21,346 nt of DNA. It comes from a virus. This document shows positions 1-6,356 of this stretch, in pieces; the stretch's first letter is position 1, and each line of letters starts with the position of its first letter. A program made the translations under genes and the position numbers. Below the pieces are notes generated by a model, which saw only the letters and a list, made by a program, of their open reading frames with translations, had not been told where the DNA came from and ran no database searches. The DNA is taken from the IMG/VR virus record IMGVR_UViG_3300032217_000375, positions 1-21,346 of that record. The stretch is one strand, 5' to 3'.

Positions 1-475
1 ATTCCTCTGCGCCATCTAGTGCTACGTCCATTAAGTTATCTACTACTATCAAGGTAGGTGATCTACCCCAGATAGTTTCGAATGCAGATACTTCTTCGTC
101 TAAGTCTTTAAGTGTAGGTGAAGATTCAAATGACCAAAACAAATGATTGTTCTCTGACAAGATAGCCTCTGCTGTGTCAGGACTATTCTTCATAAGGTTC
201 TCGGCTGCTTGCTGTGTCATCTTACCTGTCATAGAGATAAGTCTCATAGCCATGGTATGTGCATTGGTATCAGCAGAGAAGTAAAGTGTTGGTTGCTTTA
301 GTCGGGCTGCAATATGTAATGCAACTGACGATTTACCAGCACCAGGTGTACCTGCAATGACTGTTACCTCAGCACGACGCAACACAATACCAGCCCTAGC
401 AAATGCTTGAAAGGGAGCCGGTAATGGCTCCCCTCCTACATCAGTCTTGCGAACTGAGCGTCGTAATGTTTTCAT
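1..475 (-). CDS. DnaB/RecA-like helicase ATPase (3' end cut off)
   Basis: Likely a replicative helicase-type ATPase that uses ATP to act on DNA at the phage fork. The gene starts at 475 and runs off the left edge, so about 158 residues are visible. Walker A is GTPGAGKSS at about residues 42-50. A Walker B-like LIVVDN lies near residue 145, a normal RecA-fold spacing. The ATPase fold begins only about 40 residues in, so the helical N-terminal domain of cellular DnaB is absent, as in many phage versions. The ATG overlaps the upstream stop as TAATG and I see no strong ribosome site, so translational coupling is likely. A RecA- or RadA-like recombinase is the alternative; the missing C-terminus would decide. 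Confidence 0.75.
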   Translation of the reverse strand, partial: MKTLRRSVRKTDVGGEPLPAPFQAFARAGIVLRRAEVTVIAGTPGAGKSSVALHIAARLKQPTLYFSADTNAHTMAMRLISMTGKMTQQAAENLMKNSPDTAEAILSENNHLFWSFESSPTLKDLDEEVSAFETIWGRSPTLIVVDNLMDVALDGAEE

Positions 476-912
476 TACTTGATGCGATCAGGTACGAATG
501 TATTCCAATCAGGCTCATGCTTCTGTACATAAGTGGTCTTACACTTAGACGGATCACCTTGTGCTGATGGGCAGAAGTATCCTTTGTAGATACCACCTTG
601 CTTTGATTGCCCTTGGATAGCAGTCATCTTTCCATGTGGACAGTTACGTCCGCCCCCAATAGAAGGGGCTCCGCTAAAAGGTGGTGTGTCTTGCTGGATT
701 ACTTGAGCGTTAGGAAACGCTTGAGTTACTGTTGCTAATGCTGCAGTGTTACCACGTACTGCACTCTCTAGTTCTGTTACTGCAGCCTTGATGGACTCTA
801 GCCCAAGTGCAATCACTTGATCTAATCCTGCTCCATCTTCTGCTCTTACTGTTACAAGACTACCTGCTGCAGTCTTGACTGTGATTGAGATGGGTGCTTC
901 TGTGCTACTCAT
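475..912 (-). CDS. 145-residue protein with C-terminal zinc-ribbon-like motif
   Basis: No family recognised with certainty. Residues 1-30 look beta-rich, 30-65 form a predicted helix, 70-90 are Pro/Gly-rich linker, and 91-124 carry a CPHG...FC...C set (C91, H93, C114, C124) that could bind one zinc. I chose ATG at 912 because AGGAG lies just upstream and because the start overlaps the nuclease stop by 8 bases; a longer in-frame reading up to 1023 lies inside the nuclease gene and has no comparable ribosome site. Its position between a nuclease and a helicase-type ATPase suggests a DNA-binding or recombination-accessory role. That role is inferred from context only. Confidence 0.7.
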   Translation of the reverse strand: MSSTEAPISITVKTAAGSLVTVRAEDGAGLDQVIALGLESIKAAVTELESAVRGNTAALATVTQAFPNAQVIQQDTPPFSGAPSIGGGRNCPHGKMTAIQGQSKQGGIYKGYFCPSAQGDPSKCKTTYVQKHEPDWNTFVPDRIK

Positions 913-1543
913 CGTCACTCTCCTGTTCTTGTTTAGTTGTCCATTCACATGCGGACGATAGCCCGCACATGTTACAGTGATCGAAGTTAGGTAGATAGAT
1001 GTTGTCCTTACGGGCGCGATCAAACATACTAACCAGCGCTTCGATCTTGTCGTCGGTCATGTCGGCAAGGTCGAACGCTTGCGACAATTCTCCCTTACGC
1101 GCCATCCAATAGTATCCTGTTGTTGCATGGATACCATAGATCTTGCGTAGACCGTAGGAGTAGAACGCTAGTTGTAGTGAACTACCAGGCACACGTTTGC
1201 CTGTCTTTAAGTCCACGATAATGTATTCACCTGTAGTAGTGTCAATGAATACGCGATCAAGAAACATCTTGACCATGATGCCATCAATGACTGGGTTCAT
1301 CTCAAGTTCAATACCTAAGTAACCTTGTTCAGTCACAGCAATCTTTAGATGTGGGTTGGCTTGACGCCACTCAATCCAGTTCTTGTAGAACCTAAAGCCA
1401 TTTGTGTACCACCAATCACCATCTTCTGGTGAGCGGGTACGTGCAGCAGCAACACGCCACTTGCTACGGTCGCCCCTATACTCAGGGCGTTCATCTGCAG
1501 TGGCATTCCACCACAGGTTCCATTGTTCTAATAGATCTTTCAT
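905..1543 (-). CDS. Cas4/RecB-like PD-(D/E)XK nuclease, C-terminal part
   Basis: This 212-residue frame carries most of a RecB/Cas4-family exonuclease: FLDRV with D96, VDLKTGK with D111 and K113, QLAFYSY with Q124 and Y128, and a C-terminal cysteine trio (C190, C193, C199) typical of the iron-sulfur cluster in Cas4/AddB-like nucleases. It lacks the N-terminal histidine motif and the first cysteine, which are found in the adjoining frame (1540-1731). Its ATG overlaps that frame's stop as ATGA, and I see no good ribosome site before it. Expression therefore probably depends on a -1 frameshift or on reinitiation. The expected role is end-resection or recombination of phage DNA. Nothing suggests CRISPR: no cas1, cas2 or array is visible. 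Confidence 0.8.
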   Translation of the reverse strand: MKDLLEQWNLWWNATADERPEYRGDRSKWRVAAARTRSPEDGDWWYTNGFRFYKNWIEWRQANPHLKIAVTEQGYLGIELEMNPVIDGIMVKMFLDRVFIDTTTGEYIIVDLKTGKRVPGSSLQLAFYSYGLRKIYGIHATTGYYWMARKGELSQAFDLADMTDDKIEALVSMFDRARKDNIYLPNFDHCNMCGLSSACEWTTKQEQESDDE

Positions 1544-1731
1544 GGGTTTAACTTATCGTATTCTTCAGAGGCACGGTGCACAGCACTGCCACCATAAAAC
1601 CACCATGAGGATTCTTCTTGTAGTTTAAGAACTCTGGACAAGTAGTACAGCCAGCCACATGATAGCCATGTGGTTAGGCTTGAGTAACTAATGTGTTCAG
1701 GTAATTGTTCGTTGTTAATTTCAATTGCCAT
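1540..1731 (-). CDS. Cas4/RecB-like nuclease, N-terminal part (split frame)
   Basis: This 63-residue frame matches the start of RecB/Cas4-type nucleases: ISYSSLTTWLSCGWLYYL, in which C25 would be the first iron-sulfur ligand, then GGSAVHRASEEYD with active-site H52. It starts after a strong AAGGAGAG ribosome site. It stops at TGA immediately after the heptamer AAACCCA. A -1 slip there reads straight on into the 212-residue frame and gives a protein of about 275 residues, a plausible full length. On its own this fragment has neither the catalytic Asp/Lys nor the cysteine trio. It is either half of a programmed-frameshift gene, half of a genuinely split enzyme, or a one-base deletion (mutation or assembly error). 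Confidence 0.75.
   Translation of the reverse strand: MAIEINNEQLPEHISYSSLTTWLSCGWLYYLSRVLKLQEESSWWFYGGSAVHRASEEYDKLNP
1543..1549 (-). promoter_or_regulatory. Candidate -1 ribosomal slippery heptamer A_AAC_CCA before UGA
   Basis: In the frame of the 63-residue ORF the codons are TTA AAC CCA TGA, so the last seven sense bases fit X_XXY_YYZ (AAA CCC A). A tandem slip by one base places AAA and CCC in the two decoding sites, and the next codon is the ATG of the downstream ORF. The adjacent stop would help by slowing the ribosome. Downstream I see only a weak stem (GTGG/CCAC), so a classical stimulator is not obvious. Confidence 0.4.
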
Positions 1732-1748
1732 GTCTCTCCTTAGATAAT

Positions 1749-1800
1749 GTAAGGCAGGATAGAGTGACGGAGAGAAACATCTACCTGCCTTACGGTAGGC
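1749..1800 (-). promoter_or_regulatory. Competing hairpins upstream of the nuclease gene
   Basis: GTAAGGCAGG (1749-1758) and CCTGCCTTAC (1784-1793) are perfect 10-bp inverted arms around a 25-base loop. The second arm can also pair with AGGCAG at 1794-1799, giving a smaller hairpin that excludes the first. On the minus-strand transcript this lies between the 62-residue gene and the nuclease ribosome site. It has no U-tract, so a simple terminator is unlikely; an attenuator, processing site or operator is possible. Confidence 0.4.
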
Positions 1801-1808
1801 AGTATACC

Positions 1809-1997
1809 CTAGTCTGCAGCCAACTCTGCATTAGACACGACAGGCATACCTGTTTCCCCTAGCCTAGCCCAGGCACAAGGGTAACAAAAGTTCTTGGAGT
1901 AGCCCTTCTCATCAAGATGGAAGTCTGTAATGGGCACCCAAATGGGTGCAGTACAGGTGTGGCATACTGTTAATTCACATACTCGTTTAGTCGGCAT
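1809..1997 (-). CDS. 62-residue CxxC protein
   Basis: Unrecognised small protein with two zinc-knuckle pairs, CHTC near residue 12 and CYPC near residue 38, likely folding around one zinc ion as a treble-clef or zinc ribbon. GGAG lies about 11 bases before the ATG, and the start overlaps the end of the 50-residue gene by 11 bases, so the two are probably translated together. It ends before the hairpin region that precedes the nuclease. It could bind nucleic acid or a protein partner. The neighbourhood (amidotransferase and amidoligase upstream, nuclease downstream) does not settle which module it belongs to. Confidence 0.6.
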   Translation of the reverse strand: MPTKRVCELTVCHTCTAPIWVPITDFHLDEKGYSKNFCYPCAWARLGETGMPVVSNAELAAD

Positions 1998-2139
1998 TGT
2001 GTTTAGGCTCCACTAATCTATGCACTACTGTCTCAGGATGGGTGACCACCTTTGACCATGCATGTGCTTCGTATGCTTCATTGAACGGTCCATAAATGTT
2101 GGCTATCTTGCCAAGGTTATATGCTATTAGGATAAACAT
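1987..2139 (-). CDS. 50-residue unknown protein in the amidotransferase operon
   Basis: The start at 2139 is preferred over a longer frame (to 2181) because it sits in a TAATG overlap with the amidotransferase stop and has TGGAG five bases upstream. The product begins MFILIAYNLG, a beta strand that looks internal rather than membrane-spanning, then a helix (FNEAYEAHAWSK), then an HPETVVHRLVEP strand. This beta-alpha-beta pattern could be a tiny one-domain protein. I recognise no family. Tight coupling to the amidotransferase suggests a shared process, but this is inference. Confidence 0.6.
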   Translation of the reverse strand: MFILIAYNLGKIANIYGPFNEAYEAHAWSKVVTHPETVVHRLVEPKHNAD

Positions 2140-3008
2140 TAGTACTCCATTACTAGTTGGTTGTTGCGTGGACGATAACAATCACATTCTAAATAGCCAA
2201 GATCGCAGTCAAAGCAGAAGCCACATTGGTAACATGTCTGTTCAGATAACTCAAGTTCTGCTGAGTCCATAACATACTGACAGTTTGCACACTCAACAAC
2301 TTCTTCTGCTGCTTCATCTAAGTCCATAGCCATGCCCGGCTTGGCATACTCTCTGCCCTTGGTGTCATATCCCATGTCGTAGTAGCCATCGTAGTAACCA
2401 ATGGTCTTTGTCTTGGCACGGTAAGCGGTAGCCCAAGACTCGAGAAAGCAAGTCTGGTTAGACCACCACACCCCATCAGTATCTTCCCAACCTGCATGTT
2501 GATTGAGTATATACAATGGATGCTTAGCAGCAGGATCAACGGTAAGCACCGCAAGTTTAGAACCACCAGTGTATTCTTCTAACATCTCCCACACATAGTC
2601 ATTGTCTAGTGCAGTGACACCACCAATGCCAGGTAAGATCTCGTCTGCAAAAATACGAGTGTCTGACCGGTCATCATTCTTTGGTGCTTCACAACTGAGA
2701 ATGCCGTTGTGTGCTAGGTATGTACGTTGGTCACCACCAACAGGGAATGGGTGACAGTTCTCTACTGTCTTACTACCGTGGGTAGCATAACGGGCATGCC
2801 AAATAGCATAACCTTCTGAGTACTGCATACGTAACTGTAAGAATCTATTGATAGATTCATCAGCATTCATCGTACGTTCTACGATGATGCGTTGTTCAGA
2901 TGGCACAGCAATAGCAAAGCCAAAGCCATGAGGATTGTTAAGCGCAGAGTTCTCTAACTTATCTAGGCTAGGAACTACATGCGGTGGTATTACACATAGC
3001 ATACACAT
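2139..3008 (-). CDS. Class II glutamine amidotransferase with C-terminal cysteine cluster
   Basis: An Ntn-hydrolase glutaminase that should release ammonia from glutamine for a partner enzyme. The start MCMLCV places Cys2 as nucleophile once Met1 is removed. Family motifs follow in order: NPHGFGF (25-31), WHARYATHG (70-78), NCHPF (84-88), AHNGIL (99-104) and SDTRIFADEIL (115-125). Residues 240-277 hold eight cysteines (240, 243, 259, 262, 265, 268, 275, 277), probably binding zinc; this tail is not part of the standard glutaminase domain. No synthetase domain is fused, so a partner is needed. The amidoligase immediately upstream (TAATG overlap) is the obvious candidate. GGAG lies seven bases before the start. 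The substrate of the pair is unknown. Confidence 0.85.
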   Translation of the reverse strand: MCMLCVIPPHVVPSLDKLENSALNNPHGFGFAIAVPSEQRIIVERTMNADESINRFLQLRMQYSEGYAIWHARYATHGSKTVENCHPFPVGGDQRTYLAHNGILSCEAPKNDDRSDTRIFADEILPGIGGVTALDNDYVWEMLEEYTGGSKLAVLTVDPAAKHPLYILNQHAGWEDTDGVWWSNQTCFLESWATAYRAKTKTIGYYDGYYDMGYDTKGREYAKPGMAMDLDEAAEEVVECANCQYVMDSAELELSEQTCYQCGFCFDCDLGYLECDCYRPRNNQLVMEY

Positions 3009-4672
3009 TAGTTGTCTCCGTTCGGGTCGTTGTCTTTTTCGAATGTCTCGTTCATGATGATGAACAAGTTAGGATATGTATCTGAGTTGGCAGTTACATA
3101 ATGTACAAATCTACCCCATGCAAATGGAGCAGACTTGTGTTGTATCTTTAGCGTGCGTGTGTACTCAACAGCAGCAGCAACAAACTCAATGCCACTAAGT
3201 ACTCGCTCCTTGCGAAGCGAACCTTTGAACACACGAATTTCAACGGTGTTTTCAGGCTCCATGTTTACTGCAGAGTAACGTCCAGATGATTGGTTACCAA
3301 ACTTTACCTTTGGTATGATCTTACCTTTGTCAGTGAACGATGCATACTGGTTGTTCTTACGACCAGCAAGACGCTCGACTTGACGTTGGTTGTCATAGAT
3401 TAACTTATTGAAACGCACAAGATGTGCTTCTCTAGAAGCATGCGTAGACCAGCCAAATGCAGTACGACTAACGTGTACATGCAAGCCACAACTACTACGG
3501 TTCCATGAACGAACACCCATCTTGCTGAGTTGCTTAAGGAAATTCCAATCAATGTCATTCTGATATGCAAACAAAGTATGAGGATGAGTAACAATCTCAA
3601 AGCCATTGGATAATGAACCATCTTCTTTAAGATAGACATGATCACTAAGTTCATTGATTACTATCTCAGCACAATCATTACGTGACTCATCACCACATAC
3701 TTCTACTTCTAGTTCTATACCTAGATAGTAAGGCTCGAAACTAGTTGGATAGAAAACGGGACGTGGTCGGTAACTGTAGTTATGAATGTACTCAGAGTAA
3801 GAAGATGTCTCTTCGTCATCTTCACATGTGTGACCATTGTCCTCATGGTATTCATAACCACAATCATCGCACTCAACATAGCCATCATAACAAGATTGGC
3901 ACATGTCTTCATCACGAATGCTAGAGTAAGTTAAGTTCCCATCAAAGGTATGATGACCACCGTACAAACACTCAATGATTTCTTCGTCAGCCTCATACTT
4001 ATCAAAGCATAGTTGACAATAATTGTCGTGACCAATTTGATTTGATGCTACGCCATACATCCAGTATTCATTACAACCTGGACATTTATAAGAACAGCGT
4101 TGGTGCACTGATACTTTAACATTATCAGCATCAAATGCTTGAATAGTTTTGTACCATGATTGTACTGTTACACCTTCGGGTGCAAGGAATCCATTACATT
4201 TGGCACAATCTTCATGCTCCCCTGTAGCAGGGGGGAAGATAGATTTAATAGATACAAGATCTTGCAAACCATAAGAAGATACGTTTCTTATATCTAATTC
4301 TCTGAGCGAACTAAATATAGTACGATAAAGAAAAGCATCAATACATGGACCACATAATTCATGGCCTAGTTCAGGTATTGGATCATTGATGCCAGTAGCG
4401 TGTTGATAAAGATGACTGATAGAACTACAACCCATCCACCCTGAACATATACCAACACCTACATACTCAATGGTGTCGTTAGTACCAAGAAAGAAGTTTC
4501 GTTCATCATCAGTGAGTGCATCCCATACGGATATGCTTGCATCCAACATAAAGCCATCATCATCTGCTGTGGTTTCAGTGAAATCATTTGCAGTTCTGAT
4601 ATGCAAATCTTGTTCCATAAGTAAAGCAATATGTGCTTCACGCTCAGGCGTTAGCACAAGTGTAGTTGTCAT
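3008..4672 (-). CDS. Amidoligase (glutamine-synthetase fold) with N-terminal zinc-knuckle array
   Basis: The C-terminal part (about 310-525) fits the COOH-NH2 ligase family with a glutamine-synthetase-like fold, which joins a carboxylate to an amine using ATP. Motifs are YLGIELEVE (316-324, glutamates for metal), KEDGSLSNGFEIVTHP (349-364), CGLHVHVSR (395-403) and TVEIRVFKGSL (476-486). The first 300 residues are unlike a minimal family member: CxxC or similar groups recur at 107/110, 156/159, 193/197/200, 219/222, 258/261 and 268/271/283, suggesting several zinc knuckles for binding a substrate or partner. GGAG precedes the ATG. It overlaps the downstream amidotransferase, which could feed it ammonia, and follows a secreted lysozyme-like gene by 21 bases. 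Possible targets are cell-wall peptides or a protein tail; this is inference. Confidence 0.8.
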   Translation of the reverse strand: MTTTLVLTPEREAHIALLMEQDLHIRTANDFTETTADDDGFMLDASISVWDALTDDERNFFLGTNDTIEYVGVGICSGWMGCSSISHLYQHATGINDPIPELGHELCGPCIDAFLYRTIFSSLRELDIRNVSSYGLQDLVSIKSIFPPATGEHEDCAKCNGFLAPEGVTVQSWYKTIQAFDADNVKVSVHQRCSYKCPGCNEYWMYGVASNQIGHDNYCQLCFDKYEADEEIIECLYGGHHTFDGNLTYSSIRDEDMCQSCYDGYVECDDCGYEYHEDNGHTCEDDEETSSYSEYIHNYSYRPRPVFYPTSFEPYYLGIELEVEVCGDESRNDCAEIVINELSDHVYLKEDGSLSNGFEIVTHPHTLFAYQNDIDWNFLKQLSKMGVRSWNRSSCGLHVHVSRTAFGWSTHASREAHLVRFNKLIYDNQRQVERLAGRKNNQYASFTDKGKIIPKVKFGNQSSGRYSAVNMEPENTVEIRVFKGSLRKERVLSGIEFVAAAVEYTRTLKIQHKSAPFAWGRFVHYVTANSDTYPNLFIIMNETFEKDNDPNGDN

Positions 4673-4693
4673 AGGATTCTCCGTCCGTTGTTG

Positions 4694-5119
4694 TTAGTAC
4701 CAGCCGTGAGTACGGTGGTGTGCCCAAGCAATGCTTGGCTTGCCATATCTATGTTCGATATACGCCAGCCCCCGCTCAATCTGATGCGGGGCTGGTGTTC
4801 GTGGATCAAGTGCAAGGATCTGAGGTATACCCCCAGCATGTTTTCCATTAAGGTCACCAGGCTCATGATTGTACGCACTAGGATTCCAATGAGACTCTGC
4901 GTTCCATAGTTTATCTAGTGCTTTGAATTCGCTACGCCCCCAGCCATACTTCTGTAGCATGACACCGCGGGCAAAGCCCTTGGATATGGACGCAGTCCAG
5001 AACTTATTAGGTAGTTCTTCGCAATGGAACTTGACCATTGCAGCATGAGCGTTGTCTGGAAAGAACACTGACCATAACGCCATGTAACTAACACTTAGAT
5101 AAGTAAGGATGCGTTTCAT
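4694..5119 (-). CDS. Secreted lysozyme-like / lytic transglycosylase-like protein
   Basis: Residues 1-26 form a signal peptide: MKR, a hydrophobic stretch, then DNAHA/A as a likely cleavage site. The mature part (about 60-141) resembles the small lysozyme-fold domains of actinobacterial transglycosylase-like proteins: LWNAESHWNPSAYN with E75 as the likely catalytic acid, HAGGIPQIL (95-102), then HQIERGLAYIEHRYGKPSIAWAHH and a terminal GWY. It should act on peptidoglycan outside the membrane. AGGAG sits six bases before the ATG. At 141 residues with a signal peptide and no separate cell-wall-binding domain it is smaller than many endolysins. A role in lysis, or in wall remodelling together with the amidoligase pair, is possible. 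Confidence 0.75.
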   Translation of the reverse strand: MKRILTYLSVSYMALWSVFFPDNAHAAMVKFHCEELPNKFWTASISKGFARGVMLQKYGWGRSEFKALDKLWNAESHWNPSAYNHEPGDLNGKHAGGIPQILALDPRTPAPHQIERGLAYIEHRYGKPSIAWAHHRTHGWY

Positions 5120-5121
5120 AT

Positions 5122-5298
5122 TTACTCCTGTTCTCGTTGCTGATTCAGTGCTTGCTCTTCCTGCTTCTGCAGTCCGATGATAAAGTCTTCAGTACCGGCA
5201 CCATACCCCTGCCACCATGCCTCCTTGTAAACAATGAAGGCAGTGCCAAGCATGATAAGTACATCTAACAATAGATTGAATCCGTTATAGTAAATCAA
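5122..5298 (-). CDS. 58-residue single-membrane-segment protein, TTG start
   Basis: This frame has no ATG near its beginning. TTG at 5298, preceded by AGTAGGA, opens a 58-residue product that follows an in-frame TAG. Residues 5-24 (NGFNLLLDVLIMLGTAFIVY) form one membrane segment; the tail is KEAWWQGYGAG followed by a Gln/Glu-rich helix. It ends two bases before the lysozyme-like ATG and overlaps the preceding gene by 14 bases. A small membrane protein beside a wall hydrolase makes a holin or an enzyme anchor plausible, but one membrane segment and no family match make this weak. An internal ATG would give 43 residues and cut the membrane segment. Confidence 0.5.
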   Translation of the reverse strand: MIYYNGFNLLLDVLIMLGTAFIVYKEAWWQGYGAGTEDFIIGLQKQEEQALNQQREQE

Positions 5299-5527
5299 CT
5301 GGTCCTACTTTCTCTAGGTCTAGTCGTGCGAGTGTGCTGTTCTTATTGAGTTGGTCAAGCATGGGTCCAAGTAACGCAGGGATGCTGTCATCAAAATGCT
5401 TTTGAAGTTCAGCATGATCTCTGTTAATGATACTCGGATGGTTGGTTGTGTCAAGGGTATGCTTGAACACTACGTCAGTAAAGAAATATAGAACTGCTTT
5501 AGGACACCACTTTACGAGGACGGCCAC
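5285..5527 (-). CDS. 80-residue unknown protein, GTG start uncertain
   Basis: Unrecognised. The longest reading starts at GTG 5527 inside the end of the HTH/AT-hook gene (29-base overlap) and gives a mixed helix/strand protein without cysteine clusters or a clear membrane segment. The body (about residues 25-80) reads as helical: HAELQKHFDDSIPALLGPMLDQLNKN. No good ribosome site is visible before GTG 5527; another GTG at 5470 would give 61 residues, also without a clear site. It lies in a tight run of minus-strand genes with matching overlaps, which supports a real gene despite the unclear start. Confidence 0.5.
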   Translation of the reverse strand: MAVLVKWCPKAVLYFFTDVVFKHTLDTTNHPSIINRDHAELQKHFDDSIPALLGPMLDQLNKNSTLARLDLEKVGPVDLL

Positions 5528-5870
5528 GCTTAGCAGTAGCAGGGCGCAGACTTACAACTGACTGGTCAGCACGCAGTTCAGCCAGCAATTTATCTACTGC
5601 ATTGATAGCAGCAGCAAGGGTATCTGCCTTGACTTGTGGACGAGTATCAACCTGTACTACAGGCTTAGTCTTCGGCACATAATTTCTGATGTTTAATACT
5701 GTAGGATTCTTGGCAAGCCATGCGTCTACTTCGCTTAACTTGTATTTGCGTACTGATCCTATCGTTGTATACGGAATCAGTTGGTCAATGCCTTTCTTGT
5801 ACATAGTTGATTTACTGATATCTAGATGTGCCATTACTTTTGCTATTCCTACCCATTGTTCTTTAGCCAT
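5499..5870 (-). CDS. Excisionase/MerR-like helix-turn-helix protein with C-terminal AT-hook
   Basis: DNA-binding protein, 123 residues. The N-terminal half (about 5-55) is a winged-helix layout: WVGIAKVMAHLDISKSTMYKK as the helix-turn-helix, IGSVRKYKLSEVDAWLAKN as wing and closing helix. This pattern is usual in excisionases and small MerR-like regulators, where it usually reads TxxEVA. Residues 114-120 (KRGRPRK) are a clear AT-hook, a minor-groove binder of AT-rich DNA. AAAGGA lies just before the ATG. It is the first gene after the strong terminator at 5942-5983, so it probably has its own promoter in 5871-5941, although I cannot pick one. Either a lysogeny/excision role or transcription control of the early arm would fit. 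Confidence 0.75.
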   Translation of the reverse strand: MAKEQWVGIAKVMAHLDISKSTMYKKGIDQLIPYTTIGSVRKYKLSEVDAWLAKNPTVLNIRNYVPKTKPVVQVDTRPQVKADTLAAAINAVDKLLAELRADQSVVSLRPATAKRGRPRKVVS

Positions 5871-5941
5871 GATGTTCCTTTCGGTTGATGTGATTGTTAT
5901 GACATGTAGACCAGACTGATACGTTGCCGGGCCCGAGCAAA

Positions 5942-5983
5942 GAAAAAAGGAGAGATGACTGACCGAAGCCAGCCACCTCTCCT
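5942..5983 (-). terminator. Strong intrinsic terminator (minus strand)
   Basis: Read on the minus strand, 5983-5948 folds into a 16-bp stem with only three G-T wobbles and a TTCG tetraloop, followed by TTTTTTC. It begins nine bases after the SSB-like stop, so it ends the two-gene unit (zinc ribbon plus SSB-like) and separates it from the HTH gene onwards. Confidence 0.9.
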
Positions 5984-5991
5984 GATATTAC

Positions 5992-6282
5992 TTAGAGTAC
6001 TGCTAACTCAGCGACCTTGATTTGAGTGTATGGCTTGTAGCGTTGTGCATTCTCGATACCAGGACGGCGATCGAAACGAGTGCTGAGTTCACCCTTGATC
6101 TGCACTAAAGTACCTGCTTCTAAACCTAGCGCTGAATCGCCATTGCCTAGGAATACCAAGGGCATTGTGGTTACACACTTACCGTCATCACCATATAGAC
6201 TGATGTTGCCAGTAACGAGATTGCCTTGAGTACCCTTGCTTACAACGTTTTTGATATTACCAGTTAGTGTTACTGTGTTCAT
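5992..6282 (-). CDS. Small OB-fold, SSB-like protein
   Basis: At 96 residues this looks like a compact single-strand DNA-binding protein. The start MNTVTLTGNIKNV is the typical first strand of SSB/PriB-type OB folds. FLGNGDSALGL (44-54), LVQIKGELSTRF (59-70) and a closing YTQIKVAEL strand (85-93) follow. It lacks the acidic C-terminal tail used by bacterial SSB to recruit partners. An AAGGAGAG ribosome site precedes the ATG. It is followed after nine bases by a strong terminator and preceded by a large hairpin at 6311-6347. Its expected role is coating single strands during replication or recombination with the nuclease and helicase of the same arm. PriB-like or another OB-fold role cannot be excluded. 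Confidence 0.7.
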   Translation of the reverse strand: MNTVTLTGNIKNVVSKGTQGNLVTGNISLYGDDGKCVTTMPLVFLGNGDSALGLEAGTLVQIKGELSTRFDRRPGIENAQRYKPYTQIKVAELAVL

Positions 6283-6310
6283 TTTCTCTCCTTAGTTAGT
6301 TGGTTTGTGT

Positions 6311-6347
6311 GATACCGCCCGAGGGCATGTCCCGACCGGGCGGTATC
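6311..6347. repeat. 11-bp inverted repeat between two early genes
   Basis: GATACCGCCCG (6311-6321) and CGGGCGGTATC (6337-6347) pair perfectly, and the loop contains a further GGG/CCC pairing. No T-tract follows on either strand. It lies between the zinc-ribbon gene and the SSB-like gene, so it may be a leaky terminator, a processing site or an operator. Confidence 0.6.
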
Positions 6348-6356
6348 TGTAGATGA

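Noticed and set aside
905-1731. CRISPR-associated Cas4
   Set aside because: No cas1, cas2 or repeat-spacer array is in the window; phage recombination nucleases share the same motifs.
6311-6347. Intrinsic terminator before the SSB-like gene
   Set aside because: The stem is strong, but no T-tract follows on either strand, so I list it only as an inverted repeat.
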